Of a stretch of 64,000 nucleotides of DNA, positions 62,992 to 64,000 are shown one piece after another (within the stretch, counting starts at the first letter, position 1; each line of letters begins with the position of its first letter). A program made the position numbers and the translations under genes. Origin of the DNA: JAIEPT01 sp038217425 (GTDB taxonomy: Bacteria; Planctomycetota; Planctomycetia; Gemmatales; Gemmataceae); the NCBI GenBank assembly GCA_038217425.1, contig JBBQPM010000010.1, positions 1-64,000 of the forward strand. Direction: 5' to 3'. The notes under the pieces were generated by a model. It was given only the letters and a program-made list of their open reading frames with translations. It searched no databases and was not told the DNA's origin.

Positions 62992-64000
62992 TTAGTACAT
63001 ATCGTGGCCGCCGCCGCCCTTTTCCTTCTTGTCGTCCTTGGGCATGTCGGCGATGAGCGCGTCGCTGGTGAGCAGCAAGGTCGAAACGCTGGCCGCGTTC
63101 TCAAGAGCGCTGCGGACCACCTTGGTCGGGTCGATGATCCCTTCCTTGACGAGGTCGCAGTACTTACCCGCACGGGCGTCGTAGCCGAAGTTCGGGCTGT
63201 CGTTCTCGAGCACCTTGTTGGCGACGACGTCGCCGTTCTCGCCGGCGTTGGCGACGATGTTGATGATCGGCGAACGGCAGGCGCGAAGGATGATGCCGTA
63301 GCCAGCCGCTTCGTCGTCGGTCAGCGTCTTGGGGGTCTTGAGGCCGGTCGCCGCGCGGAGCAATGCCACGCCGCCGCCGGGGAGGATGCCTTCCTGGTTC
63401 GCCGCACGGGTGGCGTGCATGGCGTCCTCGACGCGCATCTTCTTTTCCTTCATTTCGCTTTCGGTCGCAGCCCCGACGTTGATCTTGGCCACGCCGCCGG
63501 AGAGCTTCGCGATCCGTTCGCTCAGCTTTTCCTTGTCGTAGTCGCTGGTCGATTTGACGAGTTCGGCCTGGATCAGACCCACGCGTCCCTGGATGTCGGC
63601 CTTCTTGCCGGCGCCTTCGATGATGACGGTGTTGTCCTTGTCGATCTTGACCTTCTTGGCCCGGCCCAGATCCTTGAGCTGAACGTTCTCGAGCTGGATG
63701 CCGAGATCCTCGAAGATCGCCCGGCCGCCGGTCAGCGTGGCGATGTCTTCGAGCATCGCCTTACGACGATCGCCGTAGCCAGGGGCCTTGACCGCGGCGC
63801 ACTTGAACGAGCCGCGCAGCTTGTTGATGACCAGCGTGGCGAGGGCTTCGCCTTCGACTTCTTCGCAGATGATGAGGATCGGCTTGCCGGTCTGCAGCAC
63901 CTTCTCGAGGACCGGGACGAGGTCCTTATTGTTCGAGACTTTCTTCTCGTAGATGAGGATGTACGGATCTTCAAGATCGCATTCCATCTTCGTCGGGTCG
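62992..64000 (-). CDS. groL: chaperonin GroEL, C-terminal part
   Basis: The frame is open to the window end, giving 336 complete codons of the C-terminal two thirds of GroEL; the start lies beyond 64000. DPTKMECDLEDPYILIYEKKVSN, AVKAPGYGDRRKAMLEDIA, GGVAKINVGAATE, VEDAMHATRAANQEGILPGGGVALL and GYDARAG are GroEL motifs. The C-terminus ends GGGGHDMY rather than a GGM repeat tail. A tail ending in His-rich or acidic residues instead of GGM is typical of some additional paralogues, so it could be one of several copies. An inverted repeat and terminator follow. Confidence 0.95.
   Translation of the reverse strand, partial: DPTKMECDLEDPYILIYEKKVSNNKDLVPVLEKVLQTGKPILIICEEVEGEALATLVINKLRGSFKCAAVKAPGYGDRRKAMLEDIATLTGGRAIFEDLGIQLENVQLKDLGRAKKVKIDKDNTVIIEGAGKKADIQGRVGLIQAELVKSTSDYDKEKLSERIAKLSGGVAKINVGAATESEMKEKKMRVEDAMHATRAANQEGILPGGGVALLRAATGLKTPKTLTDDEAAGYGIILRACRSPIINIVANAGENGDVVANKVLENDSPNFGYDARAGKYCDLVKEGIIDPTKVVRSALENAASVSTLLLTSDALIADMPKDDKKEKGGGGHDMY

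Overview
The window looks like chromosomal DNA of a GC-rich planctomycete, most probably Gemmataceae or a close relative. The evidence is a short TIGR02996 domain joined to leucine-rich repeats (35765-36508), a DUF4058 protein, a secreted sulfatase and a sialidase-like protein, a DUF1080 protein, a DUF1573 protein beside a multiheme cytochrome, a 1792-residue Ser/Thr kinase and a 1300-residue protein of unknown function. Long antisense open frames run through almost every gene, as expected from strong third-position GC bias. The assignment rests on gene content only; no rRNA is present. I found no tRNA, CRISPR array, insertion sequence or prophage.

Layout. 1-4735: end of a zincin-like gene, two zinc-ribbon membrane proteins, and a convergent hydrolase/ABC-2 permease pair. 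4736-12376: aldehyde dehydrogenase, hslV, a CAP-like secreted protein, the sulfatase and sialidase genes, two membrane proteins, and an HNH nuclease with a small partner. 12407-22672: mtaB, a class III aminotransferase, an RPH-like phosphotransferase, DUF4058, and a DUF1573/multiheme cytochrome pair. 22748-29260: a complete suf operon (rrf2-sufB-sufC-sufD-sufSE-sufT-like) with a recognisable promoter. 29400-33338: the alpha ribosomal operon rpmJ-rpsM-rpsK-rpsD-rpoA-rplQ plus one small gene. 33454-46622: a Tm-1-like and glycosidase-like pair, LRR protein, STN-like protein, hydrolase and amidohydrolase, DUF3352-like protein, mutL, and a hybrid histidine kinase. 46758-57507: a radical SAM protein, the giant kinase, tandem WaaP-like kinase with dgkA, DUF1080 protein. 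57518-64000: a dead hicBA module, the 1300-residue protein, pyrB, and the 3' part of groL.

The most distinctive structure lies between genes. At least twelve long inverted repeats occur, with arms of mostly 20-33 bp. All sit just downstream of a stop codon, and most fall into sequence families (A: three copies; B: two; C: two; a cacagag type: two). In family A one stem base pair has changed on both sides between copies while the loop has diverged, so the paired structure appears to be maintained. In family C one copy overlaps pyrB and supplies its stop codon. These differ from the ordinary GC-hairpin plus U-tract terminators seen after rplQ, rpsD and groL; groL has one of each.

The genes work mainly as housekeeping modules: iron-sulfur cluster assembly, translation and transcription core, mismatch repair, pyrimidine synthesis and chaperonin. 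Around them is a planctomycete accessory layer of secreted hydrolases, kinases and large unknown proteins.
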